Part shown: in pieces, positions 16,153-23,908 of the stretch
Layout: each line of letters starts with the position of its first letter
Position numbering within the stretch: the first letter of the stretch is position 1
Source of the DNA: Betaproteobacteria bacterium UBA1934
Lineage (GTDB): Bacteria > Pseudomonadota > Gammaproteobacteria > Burkholderiales > Rhodocyclaceae
Direction: 5' to 3'
Length of the DNA stretch: 64,000 nucleotides
Assembly (NCBI GenBank): GCA_002337055.1
Contig: DDFG01000005.1
Span: 1,078,222 to 1,142,221 of the forward strand
Position numbers and translations under genes: made by a program
Notes under the pieces: model-generated
The model's database searches: none
Seen by the model: the letters and a program-made list of their open reading frames with translations, nothing else
What the model was told of the DNA's origin: nothing

Positions 16153-16799
16153 CCGCGCACCCAGCCCTTGCGAACGGCGTAGCGCCAGACCAGTACGGTC
16201 AGCGCCGCTTCGCCTGCCGCGACAAACACATGTGGCAGGAGCACCGCCGGCAGCGTGATCGCGAGGCCGAGCGGAAAGAACAGTGGGGCGCCGTCGTCGC
16301 CATGCGCGATGAGCGGCTGGATGCCCAGCACCAGCGCGACCAGCGCGGCCGAGAGCAGCACCGACAGCGCGGTGGCGACGGCGATGGACAAGGTGTCTCC
16401 CGCTCCCAGCCGGATCAGCAGACGGCGTCCCTGCGCTGCGACGGTGGCGCCGACCAAACCGATGGCGAGGGCATTGACCCCCAGCGCGGTGATGCCGCCC
16501 GCCCCGAACATCAGCGCCTGCAAGACGAGCACGCCGGTGTAGGCGATGAAGGCGAGGCGGATGCCAAAGATCAGCGCCAGGATGGACACTCCGAGCGCAT
16601 GCCCGGATGTGCCGCCGGGCAGTGGCAGCATCACCAGTCCCAGACCGTAGGCTAGGGCCGTCAACATCGCCAGGCGCGGCACGGTCGATTCATCGAGCTG
16701 CCGCCGTAGCCCCCGGCCGGCCCAGGCCCATGCCACGCCGGCAACCACGTAGGCGGGCAGGTAGGTCTGAGGTGAGAGAAAGCCGTCGGGGATATGCAT
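16149..16799 (-). CDS. cbiM: Substrate-specific component CbiM/NikM
   Basis: A 216-residue membrane protein beginning MHIPDGFLSP, the N-terminal metal-coordinating motif in which the amino terminus and His2 bind Ni or Co. Seven hydrophobic segments follow, with the conserved GGTSGH and FGAGGITALGVN loops. The start at 16799 gives exactly this MHIPDG terminus; the preceding TTG would add one residue and bury the motif. Its A overlaps the stop of the upstream gene. Part of a NikR-linked nickel operon. Confidence 0.94.
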   Translation of the reverse strand: MHIPDGFLSPQTYLPAYVVAGVAWAWAGRGLRRQLDESTVPRLAMLTALAYGLGLVMLPLPGGTSGHALGVSILALIFGIRLAFIAYTGVLVLQALMFGAGGITALGVNALAIGLVGATVAAQGRRLLIRLGAGDTLSIAVATALSVLLSAALVALVLGIQPLIAHGDDGAPLFFPLGLAITLPAVLLPHVFVAAGEAALTVLVWRYAVRKGWVRG

Positions 16800-17773
16800 C
16801 AAAAGAGGCAGGAGGCGGAGAAGATCAGCCGGTATTTTTCCCTGCCTTCCGATCCCTGTTGTTGATCTGCCTCATTGAGGCGCGTCCATACCGGCTTTTT
16901 CACGCCCAGCGCGAAACTCATGTTGCGCCAGTAGGCGCGCACGCCGGGCACGACATACAGGAGCCGTCCCCCGGTGCCCAGGGCGCCTGCACCCGATTCG
17001 CGGTCGCGCCCGAGTTCGAGAAACTGGGCCTCCAGCACTGGGTCGAAGCGGATCCCGAGGTTGCCGTCGGAGTAGGCGCGGTAGGCTAGTGCCATGTTGA
17101 AACGGTTTTCGGCACCAAAGAGCACGTGTTGGCCATCGGCGTAGCCATACTCACGGAAGCGTAGTGCGGACGCTTCAAGGCTGAGCGTCAGGCGGGTGCT
17201 CAACTGTTTGCTGGCGGTCAGACCCAGTGTCCAGGAGGGTTTGCCGAACCCCAGCGCCTTGCCGGGGTCGAGGCGGCCATCGGCGAGGCGGTGGTTGGCC
17301 TGGCCGGTTGGCAGGGTGCCGCCGCCGAAAACGCTGAAATGCCAGTCTTCGAGGTCGTCCAGGCTCTCGTTTGCCGGCACCAGTTGAAATCCCCGGTCGT
17401 ACTTGAAACCGACCTGCGCCAGGACCGAAATATCCGCCCAGCCTCGCGAATCCTGCCCGCCTGCCTGATCGAGTTTGATGTTGTAGGGCGCGAACAGATA
17501 GGCCGAGAACCAGGGTGAGAAACCATGCCCGACACCCAACAGGGTGAAGCGTGCCGTGGTCGCGTTGGGCTGTGCCCACTCGTAAGTCTTGAAGCGGGCA
17601 TTGTCGACTTTCAGATAAGCAAGCGTCGAACCCGCTGGCAAAACTGCCGAGGCCGCGGCTTCAATAGGGGCGCCTGGACCTTCGAGGCCGGCGGCGCCGA
17701 CGCTGGCCACACCATGGTGGGCGAGCGCCGGCGCGGCAAGCAGAAGGAGCGTGAAGGGCAGCGAGATTTTCAT
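16799..17773 (-). CDS. Predicted outer-membrane beta-barrel protein in the nickel operon
   Basis: The 324-residue protein has a signal peptide (cleavage after ALA, then HHGVAS) and alternating amphipathic strands throughout. Its last residues end in SCLF with a C-terminal phenylalanine, typical of outer-membrane barrels. Its mature N-terminus starts with a His pair. It is embedded between the NikL-like gene and cbiM with overlapping start/stop signals, so it should be co-expressed with the importer. An outer-membrane entry pore for nickel is a reasonable inference, but no family assignment is certain. Confidence 0.7.
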   Translation of the reverse strand: MKISLPFTLLLLAAPALAHHGVASVGAAGLEGPGAPIEAAASAVLPAGSTLAYLKVDNARFKTYEWAQPNATTARFTLLGVGHGFSPWFSAYLFAPYNIKLDQAGGQDSRGWADISVLAQVGFKYDRGFQLVPANESLDDLEDWHFSVFGGGTLPTGQANHRLADGRLDPGKALGFGKPSWTLGLTASKQLSTRLTLSLEASALRFREYGYADGQHVLFGAENRFNMALAYRAYSDGNLGIRFDPVLEAQFLELGRDRESGAGALGTGGRLLYVVPGVRAYWRNMSFALGVKKPVWTRLNEADQQQGSEGREKYRLIFSASCLF

Positions 17774-18198
17774 GGTTTTTTGCGAACGAAAAGCTGGATC
17801 AGGCCGAACAGCCCGAATAAGGTGCCCAGACCCGCCCAAAGCAGCAGCAGGCGAGACGGCCTGCCCGATTCGGCAGCCGGGGATGTGCTGTCGGTCGGCG
17901 TCAGGCTCAGCGTTTGATCGACGCCATGGCCATCGCTCGAGTAGGCCTTGAGCCTCCATTCGGTGTGCGGCCCGGCGAGAAAGACGATCTGGCCCTGGGC
18001 ACTGGTGCGACCGACTTGCTCAGGCGTCGATTTGCCTGGCAAGTACAGTTCGTAAGCTTCGAAAGCGAAAGGTTGGCCGTCGGCATAATGAAGCGACAAG
18101 ACGGTCGCGGGGGCCTCGGAGTGCGACAACCTGACTTCGTGCGCTTCCGCCTGGGGGAGAGACAACAAGAGCAGGAGCGGCCATGCGCGGAGCAGCAT
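17770..18198 (-). CDS. NikL/CbiL-like membrane-anchored component
   Basis: A 142-residue protein with a signal peptide ending at QAEA, a mature N-terminus beginning HEVRLSHSE, a beta-rich periplasmic domain and one C-terminal transmembrane helix (about 115-135) ending in RKKP. This layout matches the accessory small component (NikL) of NikKMLQO nickel ECF transporters. It overlaps the downstream barrel gene by four bases and follows the NikK-like gene by three. Confidence 0.7.
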   Translation of the reverse strand: MLLRAWPLLLLLSLPQAEAHEVRLSHSEAPATVLSLHYADGQPFAFEAYELYLPGKSTPEQVGRTSAQGQIVFLAGPHTEWRLKAYSSDGHGVDQTLSLTPTDSTSPAAESGRPSRLLLLWAGLGTLFGLFGLIQLFVRKKP

Positions 18199-18200
18199 TT

Positions 18201-18899
18201 TTATGGCGCAATCTCGAACTGCAAGGTGGCGGTCCTGATCGAGACATCGGCTTTGCCGTCGTTGAGCGGCGTTTCGCGGCTGGCGACGATCAACTGCATG
18301 CCGCCATGACGCAGGCGAATGCCGATGCGACCGTCGTCGCCGCTGGCGCCCCGCGTGTCCTCGCCATAGGCGACCGGCACCCCGGCGACCGGCTTGCCTT
18401 CCTCCAAAACCTGCACGACCAGTTTATCACCTGCCTTGAGCGTCAATGGATTGACCGTCGGCACCAGTTCCAGCCCTTTGCCGAACGGGGTTGCCAGTGC
18501 CGGATGCCAGCGCACGAGGCGTTTGACCGATTCTTCCGAATACCAGCTTTTCAGCACACCGCTGACGCCGGTTTTGGGTTCGTTGTGGGTGCCCCAGGGG
18601 GTTTTCGTCCAGTAGCCCGATGCGTGCGAGACGCTCAGTGCGAGGCAGGTGCCGGTGAGGCGTGCCGGTTGGGTGCGGGCGATGTCGAGGGGTTTCCACC
18701 GACCGGCTTCGCCTGCGCACCACGCCGTCCCGAGCTTGGCCGGATCATAGGGTACGGTTTCTGCGCCACCGTGCGTGGAGTAGCGATGGCCTTGCTGCAC
18801 GATCCAGGTGTCACCTCCCTCCTGCTCCAGCCAGAAGTCGTGGGCAAAGACGGTCGGGCAGAGGAAGAGAAAAAGGATCGGTCGGAGCCGGGGCAGCAT
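18201..18899 (-). CDS. DUF4198 (NikK-like) periplasmic protein
   Basis: The 232-residue protein has a signal peptide (LFLFLCPTVFA) and then HDFWLEQEGG, the N-terminal His-containing start of DUF4198 proteins that act as the extracytoplasmic component (NikK) of ECF nickel transporters. A beta-sandwich domain follows to the end. The ATG at 18899 is preferred because an upstream in-frame start near 18938 would place the NikR operator inside the coding sequence. First gene of the six-gene nickel uptake operon. Confidence 0.8.
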   Translation of the reverse strand: MLPRLRPILFLFLCPTVFAHDFWLEQEGGDTWIVQQGHRYSTHGGAETVPYDPAKLGTAWCAGEAGRWKPLDIARTQPARLTGTCLALSVSHASGYWTKTPWGTHNEPKTGVSGVLKSWYSEESVKRLVRWHPALATPFGKGLELVPTVNPLTLKAGDKLVVQVLEEGKPVAGVPVAYGEDTRGASGDDGRIGIRLRHGGMQLIVASRETPLNDGKADVSIRTATLQFEIAP

Positions 18900-18912
18900 G
18901 GGAAGATCGGCG

Positions 18913-18939
18913 GTATGAAGAAATAAAAATTGATCATAC
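18913..18939. promoter_or_regulatory. NikR operator
   Basis: GTATGA (18913-18918) and TCATAC (18934-18939) form a perfect inverted pair separated by 15 bases, close to the classical GTATGA-N16-TCATAC NikR site. It sits 14 bases upstream of the NikK-like ATG, a position suited to repression. nikR is encoded about 1.3 kb away. Confidence 0.8.
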
Positions 18940-18947
18940 ATCAGTGC

Positions 18948-18979
18948 AAAAGAAAAGGCCATGCTTCCAGCAGGCCTTT
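18948..18979 (-). terminator. Intrinsic terminator after the 303-residue gene
   Basis: On the minus strand AAAGGCC (18979-18973) pairs with GGCCTTT (18960-18954) and runs into a TTTTCTTTT tract. It insulates the nickel operon from the gene at 19011-19922. Confidence 0.7.
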
Positions 18980-19010
18980 CCGGTGAAATGATCTGTCGCA
19001 GTGAGGCCGG

Positions 19011-19922
19011 TCATTCCACCTTGTGCGGGATTCGCATCGAGGGCACGCCGCGCTCACGCGCGAAGGCATTCCAGTCGAGCGCATCGAAGCGCGGCGCGTC
19101 GCCGAAAAACGAGACGACGGGAACCTTGCTCTCACGGCGCAGGCTACCCGCAACGGGAATCTCGTCACCGCAGCAGATCGCTGCCGGATCGGCGCCCTGG
19201 CTCATCCTTTCGGGGTGCGTCACAAGCAGGCTCAGGAAGCCGTAGACGCCCATCGGGCCTTCTTCCGGTGCCAGCATCAACTCGTCGGCGCGCAAGGCGC
19301 TTTTGCCGGCATAGAGCGCGCCGAGTTGCGCCCAGACCAACGTCAGATTGCCGCTGCCCTGCTTTTGCCATTCGTCCTTGAGGCGATGGCGTTTGGCGCC
19401 GGTTTCCTCGAGATCGCGCAGCGGAAAGGGCAGGCTGGGAATGTTCCAGAAATTCTTCAGCAGTTTCTCAATGGCACCGCGATAGTCTTCGTCCACAAAG
19501 GTATAGGGCGGCATCAGGAAGACGCCTTCGAGGTGCGGGTCCATCCGCGAAAGCAGCGCGCGCTGGCATTCGTTCAGCTTGAATTCGTCCTGTACCCCCC
19601 ATTTGGCGCGGTCGCGGTTGAGGCCTTCCAACTGTTCCTCGACGGATCTCGCGCCGGCGTAGGCGGGGCTGTAATCCTGTACTTCCAGCGTCGTGATCTC
19701 CTGCTCGCGGTAGCGCGAGGGATAGGCGAGGGCGCTGATCCCGTCCGCGAGCGGCGCTTCCAGCAGTGAGGCGAGCTGCCCAGAGCGGGCCGAGAGGATA
19801 CGGTTGGCTTCGGTATAGGTCAAATCGCCAACCGCATGGGCAAAGGCATCGAGAATTTCTTCCTGGAGCTTATGCTTGATCAGATTGCGCTGTTCGGGAC
19901 TGCACGGGGTTTGCTCGATCAT
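19011..19922 (-). CDS. Conserved hypothetical protein, 303 residues
   Basis: I do not recognise this family. The protein is soluble, has no signal peptide or membrane segment, and is rich in aromatic and acidic residues. Features worth noting are a long N-terminal helix (EEILDAFAHAVGDLTYTEA), an MPPYTFVDEDYRGAIEKLL central segment and a C-terminal GDEIPVAGS stretch preceded by a Cys pair (ICCGDE). It is a single gene: a terminator follows it and the CWC gene lies upstream. Its position between the nickel operon and nikR may be coincidental. Confidence 0.6.
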   Translation of the reverse strand: MIEQTPCSPEQRNLIKHKLQEEILDAFAHAVGDLTYTEANRILSARSGQLASLLEAPLADGISALAYPSRYREQEITTLEVQDYSPAYAGARSVEEQLEGLNRDRAKWGVQDEFKLNECQRALLSRMDPHLEGVFLMPPYTFVDEDYRGAIEKLLKNFWNIPSLPFPLRDLEETGAKRHRLKDEWQKQGSGNLTLVWAQLGALYAGKSALRADELMLAPEEGPMGVYGFLSLLVTHPERMSQGADPAAICCGDEIPVAGSLRRESKVPVVSFFGDAPRFDALDWNAFARERGVPSMRIPHKVE

Positions 19923-20007
19923 GATGGACTCTCGGGTAATCGTACGGAGCGCGGGAAGAGACCCCGCAAAATCCGTGGATATTACGCCTCTGTCGCCGAG
20001 CTGAACA

Positions 20008-20241
20008 TTACTGTTTCGGGGAGTGCTCGCCGGTGGCGCAGGCGCGACAAAGGCAGGCCTTGCTTTTTTGCGCCTCCGGAATACGGGTCAGCGTGGTCGG
20101 GGAAATGGTCACTTCGCGGCACCAGCAGGCGGTGTCGAGGCTGCCGGTGGCGGCGGCTGCGCACTGGTTCGGCTGGCCGCACAGCGGGCATAACGGCGCC
20201 GCCAGCGCCGGGCCGTCAGCGGGCGGGACGCAAGTGGACAT
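20008..20241 (-). CDS. Cysteine-rich CWC family protein
   Basis: A 77-residue protein of the cysteine-rich CWC type, with CPLCGQPNQC, then ACWCREVTI and ACLCRACA, giving likely zinc-binding cysteine pairs. Function is unknown for the family. The ATG at 20241 is preceded by GGAGAAG; it lies within the 3' end of nikR (26-base overlap), so the two are co-transcribed. Confidence 0.8.
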   Translation of the reverse strand: MSTCVPPADGPALAAPLCPLCGQPNQCAAAATGSLDTACWCREVTISPTTLTRIPEAQKSKACLCRACATGEHSPKQ

Positions 20242-20680
20242 GCGCTTCTCCGTGTTCGTCGTGGGCATGGTGGTGCTCGGCCTGCAAGGCGATCAGGTTG
20301 ATCTGTCCATGGCGGACGCCGCGCTCGGCGGTCATGGCGTCGGCAAAGCGCCGCACCTCGGCGGTGGGGCCACGCAGGATCACCGATTCGAGGCAGTTCT
20401 CGTGGTCGAGATGGGCATGCATGGCGGCCACGGTCAAATCGTGATGGTCGTGCTGGAGGCTGGTCAGGCGTTCGGCCAGTTCGCGCTCGTGGTGGTCGTA
20501 TATGTAAGAGAGATTGGCGATGCAATAGCCGGACGGCGGCTGCCGGCGGCGGTCGCTTTCGATGGCGGCGCGAATAAGGTCGCGCACGGCTTCGGATCGG
20601 TTGCTGTAGCCGCGCTCGGCGATCAGGTGGTCGAAATCGTGGGCGAGGGCCTCGTCGAGCGAGATGGTGAAGCGTTCCAA
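20216..20680 (-). CDS. nikR: Nickel-responsive repressor NikR
   Basis: The 154-residue protein has the N-terminal ribbon-helix-helix DNA-binding fold (MERFTISLDE through RSEAVRDLIR) and the ACT-like nickel-binding domain. The four high-affinity nickel ligands of E. coli NikR (H76, H87, H89, C95) correspond to His77, His88, His90 and Cys96 here. The C-terminus carries an additional His-rich tail (EHHHAHDEHGEAHVH). nikR starts 12 bases after hypX and is therefore in the hydrogenase maturation transcript. Its likely target is the operator at 18913-18939. Confidence 0.95.
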   Translation of the reverse strand: MERFTISLDEALAHDFDHLIAERGYSNRSEAVRDLIRAAIESDRRRQPPSGYCIANLSYIYDHHERELAERLTSLQHDHHDLTVAAMHAHLDHENCLESVILRGPTAEVRRFADAMTAERGVRHGQINLIALQAEHHHAHDEHGEAHVHLRPAR

Positions 20681-20692
20681 GGCGGTTCTCCG

Positions 20693-22366
20693 TCAGCGGT
20701 GTCGCGCCAGATGGCGCGGCGTCCAGGAATGCGGGGATTTGGCAGTGAAATGATGGCGGGCGACGTGATACGACGGATCGAACCCGTAGAAATTGCGCCG
20801 CATTTCGGCCAGTTCTTCCTCCCGATATTGTGCCAGAGGTTTGGCGGCTTCGTCGGCGCGTCGCCGCTCGCGCTTGGCATGTAGCCGGGCCGCGAAATCC
20901 GTGTCGGCCGCCAGCGCTGCCGCCCGTTTTACGGTCTCCGCGCAAAATTCGGGGGCGTCGCCAGGCAAGCAGGTGTCGTAGAAGCCAATACGAACGGCTT
21001 CGCCGGCGGTCATCGGCAGGCGGTGACGGAGAATGGCGCGGGCGCCTTCCATGCCCACCCGGCGGGGCAGCAGATAGGTCCAGAATTCGGAGCCGTAAAG
21101 GTTGCCCATGTTCTTGTAATGCGGATTCAACAGGATGCCGGCGCGCGCCCAGACCAGATCGGCGGCCCGCGCCAGAAAGGCCCCGCCAGCGCCGGCGTTG
21201 CCTTGCAGCGCGGCTACCGTGAGATGGCTCTCGCAGCGCAGGATCGCTTCGGCCAGATCATCGATGGCATTGATGTTGGCCCACGATTCATCGGCAGCGC
21301 TAACGGCATTTTCGATGACGTTCAGGTGAATGCCGTTGGACCAGAAATCCTCGCCCCCCAGTAGCACGATCACCCGCGTCGGGCGCGACGCTGCCCAGCG
21401 GAAGGCCTCGGTCAGACGCTGGCATTGGTGGGTGCTCATGGCGCCGTTGTAGAACTCGAACGCGAGAAAACCGACTCCATCGGCCTCGTGATAGGCGATA
21501 TCCTGCCAGGTGGGCTGCGCGGCGCGCCACCAGCCGCTGAGTGGCGCCTCCGGCAAATCGAGCGAAGCGGGCAGGGCTTCTGTGGCGGGCAGTTTGACGC
21601 GGTCGGGGAGTTTGATGTGCCCGATCCACACGGCCCCGTCCACCGTGGCCCGACACAGCGCGGTTTCGCGGCGCGCCAGCCATTCGCCGGGGCGGCCATG
21701 CAAGGTCGTTTCGGGCCAGGCATCGAAGAGACGGCATGTCTCGCCGAAGATCTGGTCGGGCACACCGGGGAAACCGTCGGCGGCGCGAACGTGGGCAAGC
21801 ACCTCTGCCGTGGTGAGGGAGTGCCAGTCGATGCGGCGATCTCCGGCGCACATCGGCGGCTGCCAGCGTCCGGGCGCATCCTCAGTCGGGCGGGTGGGCG
21901 TGAAGTGGCCGCCGCAGAAGTGCTCCAGCGCCTGTAGAACGGCAACCACGGCCGCTTCGGTGACTTCGTTGCGGTACAGCGTGGACTTCTTTCGCGGCCT
22001 CAGCGGAAAAGTCACGTTTGCCCACACCGGCCCGGCGTCCATGTCGGCCTCGGCTTGCAGCACGGTGACGCCCCAGACGGGCTCGCCCCGCTGGATCGCC
22101 CAGTCGAGCGCCGAGGGGCCGCGGTCGCCGACGATGCCGGGATGCACGATCAGGCAAACCTGCCGGGACCAGATCGATTCCGGCACGGCGCGCTTCAGGA
22201 AGGGCGCTACGATCAGATCGGGGCGAAACAGTTCGACGGCTTCTTCGCTGACCGAATCGGCAATATCCAGCTCGATGCTGACCTCGTGGCCGCGCTCGTT
22301 CAGTTCGCAAAAAAGGCGTTGCGTCAGGCTGTTAAAACTGTGACTCAGCAGAAGAATGCGCAACAT
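20693..22366 (-). CDS. hypX: Hydrogenase maturation factor HypX/HoxX
   Basis: A 557-residue two-domain protein. The N-terminal half resembles formyl-tetrahydrofolate hydrolase/transferase domains (HPGIVGDRGPSALDWAI), and the C-terminal half is an enoyl-CoA hydratase-like crotonase fold (LQGNAGAGGAFLARAADL). HypX makes CO from formyl-THF for the active-site CO ligand of [NiFe]-hydrogenases under aerobic conditions. The ATG at 22366 (MLRILLLSHSFN) matches the family start. nikR follows on the same strand. Its presence suggests a hydrogenase that is matured in air. Confidence 0.93.
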   Translation of the reverse strand: MLRILLLSHSFNSLTQRLFCELNERGHEVSIELDIADSVSEEAVELFRPDLIVAPFLKRAVPESIWSRQVCLIVHPGIVGDRGPSALDWAIQRGEPVWGVTVLQAEADMDAGPVWANVTFPLRPRKKSTLYRNEVTEAAVVAVLQALEHFCGGHFTPTRPTEDAPGRWQPPMCAGDRRIDWHSLTTAEVLAHVRAADGFPGVPDQIFGETCRLFDAWPETTLHGRPGEWLARRETALCRATVDGAVWIGHIKLPDRVKLPATEALPASLDLPEAPLSGWWRAAQPTWQDIAYHEADGVGFLAFEFYNGAMSTHQCQRLTEAFRWAASRPTRVIVLLGGEDFWSNGIHLNVIENAVSAADESWANINAIDDLAEAILRCESHLTVAALQGNAGAGGAFLARAADLVWARAGILLNPHYKNMGNLYGSEFWTYLLPRRVGMEGARAILRHRLPMTAGEAVRIGFYDTCLPGDAPEFCAETVKRAAALAADTDFAARLHAKRERRRADEAAKPLAQYREEELAEMRRNFYGFDPSYHVARHHFTAKSPHSWTPRHLARHR

Positions 22367-22572
22367 GGCGGAAAAGGGCGTATCAACTGGCATAAACACG
22401 ACATGCCATTAGGGTTTTTTTCAGTGCAGCGAAATATCATGTGCCCCGCCAGCGCGGGCTTGAACGCTGGCGTTGATTCTAAGTGCATGAATTTATTACT
22501 TTGGTCTGATTTTGGCGGGAGCGCGTTTTGTATAGCATCGGGCCATGCTCGATTCCGTTGAGGGGATACACC

Positions 22573-22770
22573 ATGTCGCCAGCCCGTCGCCGATCCGAAC
22601 CCACACGTCGCCGAACGCCGCGCCGCCCCGAGTTTATCGCGGCGGTGCGTTTCAAGGACGGGGAAACCCAGCTTTTTTCGGTGAGCAACGCCAGCGATCC
22701 CGAAGACGCGCGCCAGATGGTGCTTGCCGAGGTAGCCAATGTTGCCGCGCTGGTGGTGGCCTTGCGGTGA
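22573..22770 (+). CDS. Small hypothetical protein, 65 residues
   Basis: A short basic protein starting MSPARRRSEPTRRRTPRRPE and continuing as a small alpha/beta segment (FIAAVRFKDGETQLFSVSNA). The ATG at 22573 has a strong GAGGGGA ribosome site, and a TATAGC -10-like element lies about 40 bases upstream. It sits alone on the plus strand between hypX and the esterase gene, both on the minus strand. I do not recognise a family; the ribosome site and amino-acid composition support it being real. Confidence 0.6.
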   Translation: MSPARRRSEPTRRRTPRRPEFIAAVRFKDGETQLFSVSNASDPEDARQMVLAEVANVAALVVALR

Positions 22771-22782
22771 TGTCGGTGCGAG

Positions 22783-23898
22783 TCAGGCTGGTCCGCGCAG
22801 CAGCGCAACCAGTTTTTCGAGCGAAAACGCTTCCCAATCCTCGCGTTCCGAGGCCATAAAGAAGTCGATAGTCAGTTGGCTGAGGTCGAAGCCCGCCTGG
22901 GCGAAGGGCTCATCCGCCTTGCCGCCGCTCCAGGCGTGACCCAAATGGCGCGGCATCAGCAGTATCGCCAGCGGCAATCCGCCGCCGTCCCGCCAGATCG
23001 ACACCTCGCCGAAGTCGCCGCGCTTCTTCTCCGCCGCCGCCGATAGCGAGGCGTTGACTGCGCCGTCGTCGAGTTGGTCGTTCAACTGAATCGCGGCCTC
23101 GACCTGCTGGCGGGCATGGCTTGCCGCGACGATCTTGTCGTCAGCACCATGGACGATCAGCACCGGCAGCCGCCGTCCACGCGCCGGTGAATCGGCGGTT
23201 TCCTGAGCGGCCCGCGCATTGGCCGCGTCGGCTTCCCTGGGGCTGGCGCCGTGCGCCATTTGGGCGAGCGCCTCGTCCATGTTCTGCGCGGCGAGTGGCA
23301 CCGGGCCGGCCACGATGGCGGCCGAGGCGAACAATTCGGGGTAGAGGTGGATCATCAGCGCCGTCAGTGCGCCGCCTGCCGAGATGCCGGCAACGTGGGT
23401 ATTGGCTGCCGAGGCGCCGGTGCGCTGCCAGCTTTGCGCAATCAGTTCCGCCAGCACTTCGGGTTCGCCGCCAGTGCGGGTCTGGTGATCAGGCGAATAC
23501 CACTGCCAGCATTGCACCGCGCTGGCGCTCGTTTCCTGGTCGGGATAGATCACCGCAAACCCCGACGTCTGCGCCAGACGATTCATGCCGGTCAGTCGCG
23601 CGAGCGAGTCGGGGTCCTGCATGCAACCGTGCAGCATCACCACCAACGGCGCGCCGTGGGGCAGGTTCTCGGGCACGAACAACTGGGCGGTGCGGCTGAG
23701 GCCGTTGGGGAGGGTGGCCCGTAGCGGCACGGTATCACCCTCGACGCTGTGGGAGGCGGCCGACAAGGCGTCCCCGAAAAAGGCCCTTTGCAGATCGGAC
23801 CATTGCGCTGTTGCCAGCCCGGTGGCCACCCGTTGATCGGGTAGCGAGTCGAGCATCATGTCCGCCAGGGCGAGGGGCCAGCCGAATACGCCGATCAT
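22783..23898 (-). CDS. PHB-depolymerase-type (LpqC-like) esterase
   Basis: A 371-residue alpha/beta-hydrolase. The lipase box GISAGG carries the nucleophile Ser173; MLHGCMQDPDS near residue 88 forms the oxyanion region, and VIYPDQ, VQCWQWY and the late GHAWSGG histidine motif are typical of polyhydroxyalkanoate depolymerase-like esterases. No cleavable signal peptide is evident, so an intracellular esterase or depolymerase is likely. It follows hypE by ten bases and so may be transcribed with it, though no link to hydrogenase maturation is known. Confidence 0.85.
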   Translation of the reverse strand: MIGVFGWPLALADMMLDSLPDQRVATGLATAQWSDLQRAFFGDALSAASHSVEGDTVPLRATLPNGLSRTAQLFVPENLPHGAPLVVMLHGCMQDPDSLARLTGMNRLAQTSGFAVIYPDQETSASAVQCWQWYSPDHQTRTGGEPEVLAELIAQSWQRTGASAANTHVAGISAGGALTALMIHLYPELFASAAIVAGPVPLAAQNMDEALAQMAHGASPREADAANARAAQETADSPARGRRLPVLIVHGADDKIVAASHARQQVEAAIQLNDQLDDGAVNASLSAAAEKKRGDFGEVSIWRDGGGLPLAILLMPRHLGHAWSGGKADEPFAQAGFDLSQLTIDFFMASEREDWEAFSLEKLVALLRGPA

Positions 23899-23908
23899 GG
23901 AAAATCTC

